A DNA stretch of 64,000 bases from Pantoea sp. CCBC3-3-1 (GTDB lineage Bacteria; Pseudomonadota; Gammaproteobacteria; Enterobacterales; Enterobacteriaceae): NCBI RefSeq assembly GCF_007981265.1, contig NZ_CP034363.1:2914001-2978000 (forward strand), given 5' to 3'. Under the pieces are notes generated by a model. The model saw only the letters and a list, made by a program, of their open reading frames with translations. It did no database searches and was not told the origin of the DNA. Positions 26,086-34,255 of this stretch are shown in pieces. The position numbers and the translations under genes were made by a program. The stretch's first letter is position 1; the number at the start of each line of letters is the position of its first letter.

Positions 26086-26640
26086 ATGGCTTGTAATGAC
26101 AACCCAAAATTCATTGATCGCATTACGTCATTTGGCAATAAAAGCACTTCAACATCAAAACAACCCAAGCGAACTAACTTAGTCGTCCCTGATTCCAGGG
26201 GGAACGACAGTCAGTCACCGCATATTCAACGTCTTGAAGCAAGCCATCTCAGGGCAACATATGCAAGAATTTCTATACTGAACACTCTGAGTCAAGCTGC
26301 ACCACATTGTCTTGGTGCTGGTCAATTATATCGCCTCCTTAACTCGAAGCCATCCGGGAGCTTAACACAAGCCACAATCTATCGGGTGCTCAATGATTTA
26401 TGGGTGGCAGGATTACTTGTCCGCACCGATGGAGTTCGTGGTCGTGCCACCTATGCACTCAAGCCATGCAAACAATCACGTAACCAGAATAGCCTGCGTT
26501 GCAAATGTGGGGAAAAACTCATTTTCATTGAGGACCCGAAATTACATGAATATCTGCTCTCTCTTGCTGGTCAGGAAGGATTCGAACTTGACGGCGAGCC
26601 AGTATTTACCGTTACCATAATTTGCGCTGGCTGCTCATGA
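26086..26640 (+). CDS. Fur-family regulator with degenerate metal site
   Basis: Fur-superfamily DNA-binding protein of 184 residues. After a 44-residue Ser/Pro/Asn-rich extension comes the winged helix (LRATYARISILNTLSQA, then ATIYRVLNDLWVAGLLVRT, about 52-120). The dimer part has CKCGEK and the end has CAGC, a possible structural zinc site. The usual His-rich regulatory motif (HxHHxH before the first CxxC) is missing: the residues there are NQNSLRCKC. So the sensor may respond to zinc, redox state or nothing metallic. ATG 26086 follows AAGGGGAATAAAT. It lies 120 bp after the RND operon on the same strand and not far from the siderophore receptor, so it may regulate either. Confidence 0.82.
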   Translation: MACNDNPKFIDRITSFGNKSTSTSKQPKRTNLVVPDSRGNDSQSPHIQRLEASHLRATYARISILNTLSQAAPHCLGAGQLYRLLNSKPSGSLTQATIYRVLNDLWVAGLLVRTDGVRGRATYALKPCKQSRNQNSLRCKCGEKLIFIEDPKLHEYLLSLAGQEGFELDGEPVFTVTIICAGCS

Positions 26641-26695
26641 TGAAATGGTGGTTAACAGACGGCTTATCACCACCTATTTGTTGGATAGTTCTTTC

Positions 26696-27490
26696 TTAAG
26701 CAATTGCTCTCACCACACCACCATCAACCCTGAGTGCTGCGCCGGTCGTAGCAGATGCACGCTCGCTACAGACATAAGCAATCATCGCAGCAATCTCTTG
26801 TGTCGTTGAAAAGCGCTGAAGTATCGAAGAAGGGCGTGCTGTCGCAAAAAACTCCTGCTCAATTGATTTGGGATCAACACCACGCCCCGCCGCCATCTCA
26901 GCAACCATAGCGCCCACGCCCTCAGATGCTGTGGGGCCTGGAAGCACACTGTTAACGGTGATACCTGTACCGGCAAGACTTTCAGCCAGTCCGCGTGCCA
27001 CTGCAAGTTGTGCGGTTTTGGTCATACCGTAGTGGATCATTTCAGCAGGTATCTGCAAAGCCGATTCACTGGAAACAAATACAATCCGCCCCCAGTTACG
27101 CGATCTCATAGACTGCACATAATGGCGTGAGAGACGTATACCGCTCAATACATTGGTTTCAAAGAAACGTAACCAGTCTTCGTCGGTGATGTCCCCGAAC
27201 GATTTAGGTTCGAATATACCCAGATTGTTCACTAACACGTCGGTATGCGGCAATAGGTTTATCAGCGCTTCGCAACCTTCATTATGGCTCAGGTCCGCGG
27301 CAATTCCCGAGACCCGCGCATGAGGTAACTCATTCAGTATTTCAGCTACAGCATTGTCAACACGCGCCTGTGTCCGTCCGTTTACTGTCACAGATGCCCC
27401 TTCAGCTGCCAACATGCGTGCTGTAGCCAGCCCAATGCCTGCCGTTGAGCCCGTTACAAGTACACGTTTGTCACTTAATCCAAGATCCAT
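26696..27490 (-). CDS. SDR family oxidoreductase
   Basis: Classical short-chain dehydrogenase/reductase, 264 residues. Seen: TGSTAGIG cofactor motif (about 13-20), NNLG in place of NNAG (about 89), a catalytic Ser in VSSES (about 143), Tyr and Lys in YGMTK (about 157-161), and PGPT near 190. The acidic or basic selector suggests NADP (NGRTQARVD), not tested. It starts 156 bp from the AraC-type gene at 27647, which lies upstream on the same strand. The two probably form a regulator-target pair. Substrate unknown. Confidence 0.87.
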   Translation of the reverse strand: MDLGLSDKRVLVTGSTAGIGLATARMLAAEGASVTVNGRTQARVDNAVAEILNELPHARVSGIAADLSHNEGCEALINLLPHTDVLVNNLGIFEPKSFGDITDEDWLRFFETNVLSGIRLSRHYVQSMRSRNWGRIVFVSSESALQIPAEMIHYGMTKTAQLAVARGLAESLAGTGITVNSVLPGPTASEGVGAMVAEMAAGRGVDPKSIEQEFFATARPSSILQRFSTTQEIAAMIAYVCSERASATTGAALRVDGGVVRAIA

Positions 27491-27646
27491 GAGTTTTCTC
27501 CGATATATATGAAAACTCCAAATTTACCGGTTTCTGTGTGAGATGGTTAGCGACGTCCGGCCAGAATCTTGCTCAATACAGTCAATCTTGTGTTTAGCAA
27601 AAATGAGTTTTTCTAAAAATGTGGAATGTTAAGAGCTGGGCAACGT

Positions 27647-28498
27647 TTATTCCAATCGAATGATGCCTGGCATATAGGCGGACTCCCCAGCCGTAGAACC
27701 CGCCATTCGTTCTATTAGGTAACGGCCTGGCGGTTTGCCCAATGCTTTCCGGAACATGGTGACAAATCCGCTGGCATTCTCATAACCAAGCTCCAGTGCT
27801 ACTGTCTGCACACTTTCGCCCTTTGTAAGACGTTGCAGTGAAAGGATCACATGCAGCTGTCGACGCCAGCGGCCAAAACTCATTCCTATTTCCTGTAACA
27901 GTAGCCTGCTCATGCTTCTCTCGCTCATGCCGATACGATGAGCCCATTCACCTAAAGAACATTTGTCAGTAGGATCGGCCAGCAGCATTTCTGCAAGCTG
28001 ACGAAGTCGCCTGTCGCGAGGCATTGGCAAATGAAGATCTTCCACAGGAGCTAAAGACAATTCATCCAAAAGGGTTGATATTAATCTCCCCTCACGGCCA
28101 TCTGTCAGGTATAGCTGGGGAAAACCAACCACTTTCAACAATAATTCTCGCAACAGTGGCTCTACTGAAATAGTGCAACAGGTTTTAGGAAGCCCTGGCG
28201 CCGCGTCTGGTTCAACGAACAAACAATAACACTCGGTATCACCAGAACCTCGGGCCGAATGAGGCAAATTACCTGGGATCCAGACCGCACAGTGTGGAGG
28301 GACAATCCACACGCCGTCTTCCACCTCGCAATTCAACATACCTTTCACCGAGTAGAGCAGTTGCGCTTTGCGATGCTGATGCCGTTCCTGTTCCCAACCT
28401 GTAGACACCATTGAAGCCCTCATGACGGAGACAGGCCTGGGAATACTATCCACATCGGGTACTACAACAGAATCGAGAGAGTAATCCATGTTTGACAT
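27647..28498 (-). CDS. AraC-family regulator, NimR/cupin type
   Basis: Transcription regulator of 283 residues. An N-terminal cupin-like sensor covers about 30-110 (HQHRKAQLLYSVKG and VPPHCAVWIPGNLPHSA, the pattern of NimR/YeaM-type proteins). The C-terminal double helix-turn-helix covers about 175-265 (LGEWAHRIGMSERSMSRLLL and VQTVALELGYENASGFVTMF). NimR in E. coli controls a drug exporter; this one more likely controls the adjacent SDR gene. Its promoter region contains one copy of a 38-base imperfect repeat (28533-28570). Confidence 0.88.
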   Translation of the reverse strand: MSNMDYSLDSVVVPDVDSIPRPVSVMRASMVSTGWEQERHQHRKAQLLYSVKGMLNCEVEDGVWIVPPHCAVWIPGNLPHSARGSGDTECYCLFVEPDAAPGLPKTCCTISVEPLLRELLLKVVGFPQLYLTDGREGRLISTLLDELSLAPVEDLHLPMPRDRRLRQLAEMLLADPTDKCSLGEWAHRIGMSERSMSRLLLQEIGMSFGRWRRQLHVILSLQRLTKGESVQTVALELGYENASGFVTMFRKALGKPPGRYLIERMAGSTAGESAYMPGIIRLE

Positions 28499-28532
28499 AA
28501 TCTTAATCGGACCTCAATTTACGGGAAAAGGT

Positions 28533-28570
28533 GGCAGGATTGAATAATATTATGACCAACATTCGCAATG
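28533..28570 (+). repeat. 38-base imperfect direct repeat, copy A
   Basis: Matches copy B at 29688-29725 in 29 of 38 positions without gaps, with a shared core AATATTATG followed by (A/G)CCAAC. The copies bracket the broken rob-like gene. They may be a duplicated promoter or operator element. Confidence 0.55.
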
Positions 28571-28736
28571 CAGTCTAATGCTGAATCGCGTATTTTTAAT
28601 CTAACATTTAGATGCTCGAAACTTTCCCGGAGAACTCGCACTGGGTGGGGTATCGCGACGTTGTCAGAACAGCAAGAGGGTGCAGAAGCACAGAAACGCT
28701 CCCTTTCACAATTGTTGAATACAATGGAGGCGATTT

Positions 28737-29593
28737 ATGAACCAAGAAACAATAATTTTCGACTTGCTTACCTGGCTTGAAGACCACCTTACAAATCCGT
28801 TGTCTCTGGATAATGTCGCACTCAAAGCCGGATACTCAAAATGGCATTTGCAAAGGATGTTTAAAGAAGTCACTGGTCAAGTACTGGGGAGTTATATTCG
28901 CGCCCGCAGACTGTCAAAAGCGGCCGTGTCACTACGATTAACCAACCGCCCGATTCTGGAGATTGCCCTGGAGTATCACTTCGATTCTCAACAGACATTT
29001 ACACGTGCCTTCAAAAAGCAGTTTGGTCAGTCCCCCGGCAGGTATCGACGTTCGTCAGACTGGACTGCCTCCGGGCTTTGCCCCCCTATCCACCCAGGTG
29101 ATTTAACTCTTCCTGAATCAATCTTCATGACTTTCCCGGAAACTGTGCTAATCGGTCAGACACAAAGTTATACCTGTGAGCCCAACAGCTCACCAGTTAT
29201 CAGGATGAAATGAGGTCCCATTTCTGGGGGATTTCTTAAAGAAACAGACTGCCCCCCTATGTGGTTTATGAGCTGCATCAGGTACGGTATGGACGTGAAA
29301 GGGATAAACAACTGGAAATTTTGTATACCACTTCGGTTTCATCTTACGTACTGACGCAGCCTTTACCTTCAACACAAACCACACTTCTGGAAGCCGGAGA
29401 CTATGTGCACTTCACTATATGAAATGACGTGCAAAAATCTTCAGCAATTCATTCATTTCATTTTTGGACCATGTACGCTTGCATTTCAACTGACGTGCAG
29501 GAACGGCTATGATATTGAGAAATTTATCAATATTGGTGACAAAAGGGCACTAAACCACTAGTAAATATCCGCTGCGTATATGCGTATATCTGA
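28737..29593 (+). pseudogene. Frameshifted rob-like AraC-family regulator
   Basis: The first domain is an intact MarA/SoxS/Rob-type double helix-turn-helix (residues 1-108, with LSLDNVALKAGYSKWHLQRM and HFDSQQTFTRAFKKQFGQSP). The second, a Rob-like GyrI effector domain, is broken. The open frame stops at 29213 after IGQTQSYTC. In a shifted frame LTSYQDEMRSHFWG follows, then in another VVYELHQVRYGRERDKQLE and LLEAGDYVHF, then QFIHFIFGPCTLAFQL and VNIRCVYAYI, which line up with the end of Rob. At least three frameshifts are needed. The N-terminal domain (158 codons to 29213, ATG 28737, GGAGG upstream) could still be made and act like the one-domain activators MarA or SoxS. Confidence 0.78.
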
Positions 29594-29687
29594 TTCCAGT
29601 CTCAGGGTATTTACCTCCGTTGAAACGGAAGAAATCCCGGAAACGCAAATTAACCTGCCACTGATTTCAGGAAGGGTTCATTGAACT

Positions 29688-29725
29688 GGCCGAATTGAGC
29701 AATATTATGGCCAACCAACACAATG
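29688..29725 (+). repeat. 38-base imperfect direct repeat, copy B
   Basis: Partner of the repeat at 28533-28570 (29 of 38 identical). It lies upstream of the small conserved gene at 29838, possibly as part of its promoter. Confidence 0.55.
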
Positions 29726-29837
29726 ACGTTCTATAGACTTTTGGGTATGTTTGAATAAACCATGCTGGTATGTTGCAGCCTAAGGCTTTGCCCCTCAATG
29801 ACAATAGATGAAACCAAAATTTGGAAGGAATATTACT

Positions 29838-30227
29838 ATGCGGATTGATGCTACTCAGTTCCCTTTCGTGTGGATGCAAATCGCTGCCCCTGGCAATGAT
29901 CCAGATGTATCCCCGTTTAAAGAGTTCGAAGCTCTGCTTGCGCGTAAAGAGGTCTTCGTTTTCCTGAACGATGAAGGTGTTGCTCATGGCAAACACGAGC
30001 ATTCGCCTGAAGAGATGAAGCAAACTACACGTTGGATGAAAGCTCACAAAAGTGAATTACGGTCCTTCGTAAAAGCCTCAATCCATATTGAACCAAACAA
30101 TGCCAAACGGATTGCGGCCAAACCTTTTTCTATCGTATATGAAAAATTCTGGGGCTATCCTTTGATTATAACATCTTCGAAGGAAGAAGCTTTAGAGATA
30201 GCGCATAAATTACTGTCAGAAGGGTAA
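29838..30227 (+). CDS. Small conserved protein, STAS/SpoIIAA-like by appearance
   Basis: Protein of 129 residues, probably cytoplasmic. It alternates strands and helices (FPFVWMQIAA, FEALLARKEVFVFLND, MKQTTRWMKAHKSELRSFVK, YPLIITSSKEEALEIAHKLL), a pattern like STAS or SpoIIAA-like domains found in small bacterial proteins. I do not recognise a specific family with certainty. ATG 29838 is chosen because AAGGAA lies 7-12 bases upstream; an ATG ten codons earlier has no ribosome site. It stands alone between the rob-like pseudogene and the conjugation island. Function unknown. Confidence 0.6.
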   Translation: MRIDATQFPFVWMQIAAPGNDPDVSPFKEFEALLARKEVFVFLNDEGVAHGKHEHSPEEMKQTTRWMKAHKSELRSFVKASIHIEPNNAKRIAAKPFSIVYEKFWGYPLIITSSKEEALEIAHKLLSEG

Positions 30228-30605
30228 AAAAGAATAGCCAGCCTTTTTTCCACTGATTTTAACCAGGTACTGACGACGGCAAAATAACAAAGAATAATAC
30301 ATCTAAAACCATTTCTGCCACTTGTATAACTCTTACGTATTAACGTAGTCAGGCCATTAATTATGAGTGAAAGCACTACCTTCAGCCACATATACTGAGT
30401 ATTGAAAGCCCAGCACTAATACCTTTTGAATTTTTTTAAAAAATATAACTTCACAATCAATCAATATTCATTTTTATGTTGTTACGGCGATATATTAAAA
30501 ATCCCATCAAATAACATTATCTTTTTTTATTTTATCAAAGATACTGTTGCATGAAAGGAGTTGTACTATGTCAAAAAAAACATCATTTTAAATTTTAGAA
30601 ACATA
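30228..30605. other. AT-rich intergenic region at the left edge of the conjugation island
   Basis: 378 bp, strongly A/T-rich. It contains a weak A-run/T-run hairpin after the 30227 stop (AAAAAAG at 30226-30232, CTTTTTT at 30243-30249). It also has an AAAGGAG ribosome site (30554-30560) feeding a 7-codon frame at 30568. No tRNA, att repeat or integrase was seen, so the true island boundary is not fixed. Confidence 0.5.
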
Positions 30606-31472
30606 ATGCCAGACTGGGTGACTATACAAGAAGCTGTTGATCTAGCCAGGCAAAGGGGGAATGAGAGCCTGACAATAAGTGACATTTACCGTCAAGCCTT
30701 ATCTGGAAACATCTACCTTTCCATTTACTTTCAGTCACCTGTCATAGTAAAGAAAATCCAGTTTTCTAACAACAAAGTAAAACTGCGTCCTGTTGAGAAT
30801 TCGCCAATACACCAACTTTGCCTGGTAGACCATAACTGTTTTCAACGGGGGAGGAATTTAATTATCAGTACTTATGATGAAGCCATTTCACCTATGCAAA
30901 TGGTTATTAATACAACATTAGCTGGGTATGAATATGTTTTGGTGCAACGCTTACTGGCTCGAACTCTCAATATCCCCCCTCCCATTAAAGGGGCTAATGA
31001 AATAAATCATGGCATTTCAGTTTTTCTTTATGGTAAATTATTTATCTTACTTGAAAAAATCACATGGATGGAACGGATAGAAAAACAAATCAGGAGATTA
31101 CCTCAAAATATCACCCCTGATATTCACGAACACTTTTTATCTCAGAATAAAGGAGAATACGCATTTTTCCCAATTCATGAGTTACCACGAGATGCAAGTT
31201 TTGTAATCCGACGTACAGAACTTGAAAAAATAATCGAACTCCCCGTTAAAAATAAAACATCACCTTCATCTTCAACAAGAATATCAACACCACTCTCCCG
31301 TCTGTTCTGGCTTTCCTGTCGGAATAATGAGGCCATAAGCCCATTAATCAACAAGCCATATAAACTACTCTCCATCTTTGAACAATGGGCATCAGCCGAC
31401 GGCATTACCGATCATCTTAGTGGTGACACACTAAAAACTGCACTTGAGCGCGGTTCGCCCACATCAACCTAA
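30606..31472 (+). CDS. Hypothetical island protein, possibly DNA-binding
   Basis: Protein of 288 residues from ATG 30606, beginning MPDWVTIQEAVDLARQRG, a helix-turn-helix-like opening seen in accessory proteins of integrated elements. The rest has no motif I know. The start is uncertain: a TTG at 30561 in the same frame adds 15 residues. The only good ribosome site (AAAGGAG, 30554-30560) points to ATG 30568 in a different frame, separated from this one by a run of eight A at 30572-30579. A slip on that run could join the two frames. AT-rich composition and position before AlpA suggest it belongs to the island. Confidence 0.55.
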   Translation: MPDWVTIQEAVDLARQRGNESLTISDIYRQALSGNIYLSIYFQSPVIVKKIQFSNNKVKLRPVENSPIHQLCLVDHNCFQRGRNLIISTYDEAISPMQMVINTTLAGYEYVLVQRLLARTLNIPPPIKGANEINHGISVFLYGKLFILLEKITWMERIEKQIRRLPQNITPDIHEHFLSQNKGEYAFFPIHELPRDASFVIRRTELEKIIELPVKNKTSPSSSTRISTPLSRLFWLSCRNNEAISPLINKPYKLLSIFEQWASADGITDHLSGDTLKTALERGSPTST

Positions 31473-31513
31473 ACATCAAATATAAATGAGATTACTCTAT
31501 TTAACCTGAAAGT

Positions 31514-31545
31514 CCGTATTAAGCATAACGATATCCTTAATACGG
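31514..31545 (+). terminator. Hairpin after the hypothetical island gene
   Basis: CCGTATTAAG (31514-31523), 12-base loop, CTTAATACGG (31536-31545). Ten perfect pairs placed 42 bases after the stop at 31472. No T tract of note follows, so it may be a processing or termination hairpin. Confidence 0.45.
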
Positions 31546-31631
31546 GCTTATCAACTTCCCTCATTCACCTTTCCTGTGTTTTTTTGTCCTCTCCGGGCCT
31601 GTCCCATTTACTTACAGCACAGGAGAAAATC

Positions 31632-31826
31632 ATGACATCCCATCATTTATTGCGTCTGAAACAGGTTGAAGAAAAAACGGGTCTGAAGCGCTCTCAAATC
31701 TATCTGTATATGAAAGAAGGTACCTTCCCACGCTCAATAAAGATTGGCCCGGCCAGTGTCGCCTGGCTCGAATCGGAAATTGACGAATGGATCAATATTA
31801 AATTAGTCCGCCGCTCAGTAGGCTGA
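31632..31826 (+). CDS. AlpA-family phage/island transcriptional regulator
   Basis: MerR-like small DNA-binding protein of 64 residues. LRLKQVEEKTGLKRSQIYLYM is the winged-helix recognition motif, followed by GTFPRSIKIGPASVAWLESEIDEWI, a complete AlpA signature. AlpA proteins of CP4-57-like elements activate excision genes and integrase expression. ATG 31632 has AGGAGAAAATC upstream, which excludes the longer frame from 31584. It is followed 14 bp later by the DUF2857-like gene, as in many ICEs and genomic islands. With no integrase present, its current targets are unclear. Confidence 0.88.
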   Translation: MTSHHLLRLKQVEEKTGLKRSQIYLYMKEGTFPRSIKIGPASVAWLESEIDEWINIKLVRRSVG

Positions 31827-31840
31827 AGGGAGAAAATATC

Positions 31841-32428
31841 ATGATTATCCCATCACTGAATTACGCCGTATTAACCGATGCTCTTCATGCATTGAAGGAT
31901 GGCAACATTCGTCACTGTGAATCGCTAGGATTCACTTTCGACGAAATGAATGCCCTTAACCAGTTGTCACTAGACGAGCTGTTTATCATCAGTCGTGAGT
32001 CTGCACCATTTTTGGCTGTGACGGTTCATCACGAGGCGTTACGCCTGCTTCTGGCGAAATCCCGTGAGGAGGTTCTGCAGCAACAGCGTATCAACCACGC
32101 TATCCGGCTGGGTGGGTCAATTGCGCTACTCAATAAGTATTTTGGCCTCACCTCCAACGAGGTTTGCCTTCGCCGCCGGTTGCTGGGCGTCCGTGTGCCT
32201 TATGGCCGGACGCGTGAACCGGACGAAGAAACGGATGGGGCCATCTGGCGGCAATGGCAACAATGCCGGGTGGACAACCTGGAATCACCCGATGCGCTGG
32301 CCGCCATAATGCAGGTAACGCAAACCCTGCTGCCGAAAGTCGAAGGGTTGTCACTGACCATCGTTTGGAAGCGTATCGCACTTTGTGAACAGGAGGCGTC
32401 AGACCGGAGGGCCGCACATGCCAGATGA
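31841..32428 (+). CDS. DUF2857-family island protein
   Basis: Protein of 195 residues from the DUF2857 (STY4526-like) group found next to alpA in integrative elements. It has a FlhC-like outline: helical N-terminus (YAVLTDALHALKDG), FDEMNALNQLSLDELF, then LNKYFGLTSNEVCLRRRLLG and RTREPDEETDGAIWRQW. Thought to be a DNA-binding regulator of island genes, a function known only by association. Its start follows GAAGGGAGAAAATATC. Its last 11 bp overlap the zinc-finger gene downstream. Confidence 0.75.
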   Translation: MIIPSLNYAVLTDALHALKDGNIRHCESLGFTFDEMNALNQLSLDELFIISRESAPFLAVTVHHEALRLLLAKSREEVLQQQRINHAIRLGGSIALLNKYFGLTSNEVCLRRRLLGVRVPYGRTREPDEETDGAIWRQWQQCRVDNLESPDALAAIMQVTQTLLPKVEGLSLTIVWKRIALCEQEASDRRAAHAR

Positions 32429-32627
32429 GATCGACCGCGATCAGGAATTTAATGAGCAACGACTGGAGGATATGATTGAACAGAGTCGTTTTAAGCCAGG
32501 GTCTACGCCATCATTATTCCATTGTCGTCTATGCGGTAAGCCCATTCCTGAAAAGCGACGGCAGGCACTCCCGGGCATAACCACCTGCACAGAATGCCAG
32601 GAAAAACTTGAACGTCGAACACGTTAA
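32418..32627 (+). CDS. TraR/DksA-type zinc-finger protein
   Basis: Small protein of 69 residues with a C4 zinc finger: C-RLC-G near 38-42 and C-TEC near 57-60. It resembles plasmid TraR and truncated DksA proteins, which bind the RNA polymerase secondary channel and tune promoters. ATG 32418 has GGAGG 7 bases upstream and overlaps the previous gene, so the longer frame from 32385 is rejected. It is the last gene of the AlpA-led operon and is followed by a large hairpin. Confidence 0.8.
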   Translation: MPDEIDRDQEFNEQRLEDMIEQSRFKPGSTPSLFHCRLCGKPIPEKRRQALPGITTCTECQEKLERRTR

Positions 32628-33022
32628 TAATGGTCAAAGAGACATGCAGGAATATTTCCCCTGCATGTCTCTATCATTAACTATGAATATACAGTCGTCT
32701 TTATTATATATTTCACTTACTTTTATTTTTCGCAGAGCTTACCCCATCCACCACTAATTTATCTCTCTCATTTTAACTTTGAATTTATCGTTTATATACC
32801 GCCCCGGATATCTGATCCTGAAAACCTCATTACATAATAGTTGCCCGAATGGTCGTTAATTTCCCCAGGTCGGGTATTGCTCTTTAAAAATAAGGTTCGG
32901 GCTGTCACGAAACCACAATTCAGGGTGCCGCTGAATGTTCTCGCTGACCCGTTAAAACCGGAATGCAGAATTGGGATGTGACATTTATTTAACTCATCGT
33001 TGTTTTTATTAGAGGAGGCGTC
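32628..33022. promoter_or_regulatory. Control region before the conjugation operon
   Basis: 395 bp between the DksA-like gene and the transfer operon. It starts with a 13-pair hairpin (32638-32672) and then is AT-rich, with the likely promoter of the transfer operon in its second half. No gene is supported; a 111-codon minus-strand frame (32792-33127) overlaps the next gene and has no family resemblance. Confidence 0.45.
32638..32672 (+). terminator. Thirteen-pair hairpin after the DksA-like gene
   Basis: AGAGACATGCAGG (32638-32650), nine-base loop, CCTGCATGTCTCT (32660-32672), perfect. The following bases ATCATTAAC are not a T tract, so termination strength is uncertain. Confidence 0.55.
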
Positions 33023-33244
33023 ATGCGAAAACCCATTTACCACGTATTTGTCACTCAGGAAAGTCAACCCGATGCACAGGGCGAAATAAACACGTATTGG
33101 ACCAGGGTTGGCGTGGCGTTCGCTCATAACGGTAAGTCTGGCCTGAATATCATGCTGACACCCGGCATTGCCGTTTCCGGCAAGTTAGTGCTCCTTGAGC
33201 CCAGGGATGACGGCGGCGCGACACAGGATACTCAGTCCATTTAA
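33023..33244 (+). CDS. Small conserved protein heading the conjugation operon
   Basis: Protein of 73 residues with the pattern YWTRVGVAFAHNGKSGLNIM and a final VSGKLVLLEP, seen in short proteins beside transfer genes of plasmids and ICEs. No function is established. ATG 33023 follows an excellent GAGGAGG site. It precedes virB1 and is probably co-transcribed with it. Confidence 0.65.
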   Translation: MRKPIYHVFVTQESQPDAQGEINTYWTRVGVAFAHNGKSGLNIMLTPGIAVSGKLVLLEPRDDGGATQDTQSI

Positions 33245-33321
33245 CCGCCCTTCCCCCTTTTCCCGGCCCTATGCCGTCTGATGGCGGTACGCGTTGCCCG
33301 GTTTACCATTCCGAGGCCATC

Positions 33322-33969
33322 ATGCTTTCCACCACCGTATTTCTGGCGGCGGCTATGCAGTGCGCCCCCAGCATTCACCCGTCCACGGCGCTTGATGTGG
33401 CGCGGGTCGAATCCGGTTTGAATCCGTATGCCATCGCTGAAATTCTGCCCAGTGGCAAAGGCGTGATTTCACATTTCCCCACGAGCAGGGATGAGGCCAT
33501 CAGCCTCACCGGACGGCTGGCAGCACAGGGCCGACGCTATTCGGTCGGGCTGATGCAAATCACCAGCACCAATTTCCGTCATTACCGCGTGAGCGCCCGC
33601 GACCTTCTTGACCCCTGTACCAACCTGTCCGTTTTTGAGCGCATCCTCACCGACTGCTACCGCCGCGGCGGTTCCCTCAAGCGTGCGCTCAGTTGCTACT
33701 ACTCGGGAAATTTCACGACCGGCCAGCAAGCGGAATCCGCGTTTAACCAGACCAGCTACATCCAGCGCATCGGCTACGCCGTACCGTCAACGCGGGAAGA
33801 CCGGCAGCGACCACCCGCCGAAAAGCTCGTGCCGGAAATCCGTTACCCCACCGCCGTCATGCGTGGCGAGCTTACCGAGAACGCCACGTCAGTTCTGACA
33901 TCCCTGCGCTACCCCAATGCCGTGATACGCGGCGCGTTACCCATTCCCGGCCACCATGAGGAACAATGA
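33322..33969 (+). CDS. virB1: VirB1 lytic transglycosylase
   Basis: Peptidoglycan-cutting enzyme of the conjugation machine, 215 residues. The SLT fold is shown by ARVESGLNPYAI with the catalytic Glu (about residue 31), GLMQITSTNF (about 75) and a final ALSCYYSGNF-type motif. The N-terminus is hydrophobic (MLSTTVFLAAAMQC) and could serve as an export signal. ATG 33322 has GAGG close upstream; an upstream in-frame ATG at 33271 lacks one. It overlaps virB2 by four bases. The C-terminal 55 residues contain two related blocks (EIRYPTAVMRGEL and SLRYPNAVIRGAL), a small internal duplication. Confidence 0.9.
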   Translation: MLSTTVFLAAAMQCAPSIHPSTALDVARVESGLNPYAIAEILPSGKGVISHFPTSRDEAISLTGRLAAQGRRYSVGLMQITSTNFRHYRVSARDLLDPCTNLSVFERILTDCYRRGGSLKRALSCYYSGNFTTGQQAESAFNQTSYIQRIGYAVPSTREDRQRPPAEKLVPEIRYPTAVMRGELTENATSVLTSLRYPNAVIRGALPIPGHHEEQ

Positions 33970-34247
33970 TGAAACGAAAACAGACTGACTGGCCCGTCCT
34001 CTCTTCCTTGTTAATGGCAAGCCCGGTGCTGGCAGCGGACAGCGGATTTAATAAAGCCAATGAGACGCTGAGTAACACCTCCACCGGCCTGCTCGGGCTC
34101 GCCGCCGTCACCATCACGCTGGCCACCATGTGGGTGGGATACAAAGTCTTGTTTGACGGCAAGAGCCTCCATGACATGCGCAACGTCATCATTGGCGCCA
34201 TCCTTATCGTCGGTGCGTCAGGTTTCGGTGCCTACTGGGCGTCATAA
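33966..34247 (+). CDS. virB2: VirB2/TrbC major pilin
   Basis: Conjugative pilin precursor of 93 residues. A signal peptide ends at SPVLAAD (about residue 24), leaving a short mature protein with two membrane helices (LLGLAAVTITLATMWVGYKVL and VIIGAILIVGASGFGAYW), the normal VirB2 layout. Two adjacent ATGs (33966 and 33969) follow GAGGAACA, and the first overlaps the virB1 stop. Directly followed by the VirB3-VirB4 gene. Confidence 0.88.
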   Translation: MMKRKQTDWPVLSSLLMASPVLAADSGFNKANETLSNTSTGLLGLAAVTITLATMWVGYKVLFDGKSLHDMRNVIIGAILIVGASGFGAYWAS

Positions 34248-34255
34248 GGGAGGCA

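Noticed and set aside
28568..28780. 70-codon plus-strand frame before the rob-like gene
   Set aside because: It overlaps the rob-like start, has no ribosome site and no recognisable sequence; it is intergenic DNA.
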